A program made the position numbers and the translations under genes. A stretch of 18,527 nt of DNA from Anaerolinea sp. (GTDB lineage: Bacteria; Chloroflexota; Anaerolineae; Anaerolineales; Anaerolineaceae), in the NCBI GenBank assembly GCA_013824385.1, contig PNNU01000015.1:1-18527 (forward strand), in the 5' to 3' direction. Under the pieces are notes generated by a model, which was not told the origin of the DNA, searched no databases, and was given only the letters and a program-made list of their open reading frames with translations. Below are positions 17,494-18,527 of the stretch, piece by piece. Position 1 is the first letter of the stretch. Each line of letters begins with the position of its first letter.

Positions 17494-18105
17494 ATGCAAA
17501 AAATATTTTTGGTTCTAATTGTTTTAACATTATTGGTTGGTTGTTCCAGTGCCCCATCAGTGGCGGAACTTCAACAAACAGTTCAAGTTTATGTTAAAGC
17601 AACAGTAGATTCTTTACCAACTCAAACACCAAATATACCAACACAAGCACCACCAACAAAAACACCAGAACCAACTGCAACAATTCAGCCAACTTCAACA
17701 CCACTTTCAAGTGAAGAGCTTTCAAAACAATTTAATGAAATAACAAAGACATTTTTAGCTGGTTTTGAAGATATTGAATCTATAAATCTTATTAGGGGTG
17801 TTAATGGGGTTTTACAAATTGAAGTTAAATGCATGTGGGCATCAAGAGATAGACAACCACCATTATCATATGAGTTAATAAAGGGGTTTGCTGAATCATT
17901 CTTTCAATCTCAAGGGTTTAGTGAATCAGATTTAGCTAGATTTACAAATGGAACTGATAAATTCAGTGTTGAAATTACAACATATTCTACAGATAATGAT
18001 TATAAATATCACTCAATTACAGATTATCAGACATTGGAAAAAGTTTATAATTCTGCGATTACTTATGATGAATGGATTACATTAGCGCAAGCTGGATTCA
18101 AATAG
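17494..18105 (+). CDS. Island lipoprotein with long Thr/Pro linker
   Basis: A 203-residue lipoprotein with signal MQKIFLVLIVLTLLV, lipobox LVGC (Cys17) and an exposed linker rich in Thr, Pro and Gln (about 45-70, repeats of TPEP/PTST kind). The following domain (about 70-203) is mixed alpha/beta with the hydrophilic LTEW-like end DEWITLAQAGFK; I do not recognise it. AAAGAGGGATAA precedes the ATG. The 83-base gap from the previous gene is nearly all A and T and could hold a promoter. A terminator follows. As a surface lipoprotein of an integrated element it could act in cell contact or exclusion, but this is speculation. Confidence 0.75.
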   Translation: MQKIFLVLIVLTLLVGCSSAPSVAELQQTVQVYVKATVDSLPTQTPNIPTQAPPTKTPEPTATIQPTSTPLSSEELSKQFNEITKTFLAGFEDIESINLIRGVNGVLQIEVKCMWASRDRQPPLSYELIKGFAESFFQSQGFSESDLARFTNGTDKFSVEITTYSTDNDYKYHSITDYQTLEKVYNSAITYDEWITLAQAGFK

Positions 18106-18126
18106 CATTTTTGTAATATAAAAAAT

Positions 18127-18153
18127 AACCCCTAGACTTCAATTCTAGGGGTT
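18127..18153. terminator. Terminator between convergent island genes
   Basis: aacccctaga (18127-18136) and tctaggggtt (18144-18153) form a perfect 10-base stem with a 7-base loop. On the minus strand it is followed by ATTTTTT, a good U-run; on the plus strand by AAGTATTT. It separates the lipoprotein gene from the opposing small gene. Confidence 0.88.
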
Positions 18154-18165
18154 AAGTATTTACAA

Positions 18166-18417
18166 CTATTTCTTACCATCAATCTTTTCTTCAATTTTGT
18201 TTACTCTGTCACACATAACATTTACAGAGTTAGATAATTCAGAAATTTTCTCAGTCAATTTAGATAGTGTCGTTTCGTATAAATTTCTAAGATTTTTCAA
18301 TTCATTCAAGAATGCTAAATTGTTTTCTTTCTCATGTTTAAGAAAAATGACTACCACCACAATGACCATGCCAGCCAAGGGAATTTGTAATAACAGATTT
18401 ATTAATGATTCACTCAT
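18166..18417 (-). CDS. Membrane-anchored coiled-coil protein, holin-like shape
   Basis: An 83-residue protein with one N-terminal membrane helix (about 7-25, IPLAGMVIVVVVIFL) followed by a long charged helix with heptad-like leucines and isoleucines to the end (LNELKNLRNLYETTLSKLTEKISELSNSV, in parts, then VNKIEEKIDGKK). This arrangement resembles BhlA/XhlA-type holin or haemolysin proteins of phages, and more generally small membrane-anchored coiled coils. It is the only island gene here on the minus strand. TAGGAG lies 12 bases before the ATG, a rather long spacing. Confidence 0.65.
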   Translation of the reverse strand: MSESLINLLLQIPLAGMVIVVVVIFLKHEKENNLAFLNELKNLRNLYETTLSKLTEKISELSNSVNVMCDRVNKIEEKIDGKK

Positions 18418-18478
18418 AATTCAGTTAGACTCCTATTCTATGTTAATAATTTTTTATAATGTCAGTCTCCTAATCTAT

Positions 18479-18527
18479 TGTTAGCGTCCGCAATAAATGG
18501 TGGTAGAAGTCCAAAATAAATGGTTGC
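18479..18527. mobile_element. Possible end of an insertion sequence with direct repeats
   Basis: From TGTTAGCGTCC (18479) two direct repeats of an 18-base unit appear: 18486-18503 and 18509-18526, differing at three positions, 23 bases apart, both containing aataaatgg. Ends that start with TG and carry repeated internal sites are typical of IS21-type elements. No transposase is in the window, so this is tentative. Confidence 0.4.

Overview
The window looks like chromosomal DNA of an uncultured bacterium, most likely Chloroflexota (Anaerolineae). The pointers are the style of the gyrB product, small lipoproteins with Thr/Pro-rich linkers right after the lipid-anchored cysteine, and several membrane proteins of a kind seen in that class. 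This placement is an inference from protein style, not from a tree. Two mobile regions flank a stretch of ordinary housekeeping genes.

Left part (1-4711): a chromosomal integron in classical layout. An integron integrase gene (intI, + strand, 3749-4711) is divergent from a cassette array that runs leftward on the minus strand from a candidate attI junction near 3597-3603. Three complete attC sites (2846-2974, 1648-1774, 692-822) and a piece of a fourth (1-15) divide the array into four cassettes. Cassette 1 holds a frameshifted gene of unknown function. Cassette 2 holds an eight-helix membrane protein. Cassette 3 holds an unknown protein plus a GIY-YIG-like protein. Cassette 4 holds a HigB/HigA-type toxin-antitoxin pair. 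Two attC sites are close relatives of each other and the third is of another type.

Middle part (4712-15039): a short hairpin and a cluster of 16-base repeats separate intI from the convergent gyrB. gyrB overlaps an upstream membrane protein gene. A divergent pair follows on the + strand: a membrane protein and a PlsY-like protein that lacks several signature residues. An MBL-fold hydrolase comes next on the minus strand, then a complete polar amino-acid ABC importer operon (binding lipoprotein, permease, ATPase) with a clear sigma-70-type promoter, a palindrome in its leader and a hairpin after the first gene. A flippase-like membrane protein and an overlapping PHP-domain phosphoesterase follow on the + strand.

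Right part (15040-18527): a tRNA-Leu(UAA) gene is followed at once by a tyrosine recombinase pointing away from it and by strikingly AT-rich DNA with small genes (a DUF2513-like protein, a two-helix membrane protein, two lipoproteins, and a membrane-anchored coiled-coil protein on the opposite strand). This is the signature of a genomic island integrated at the tRNA 3' end; its other end lies outside the window. The last 49 bases resemble the end of an insertion sequence with internal direct repeats.
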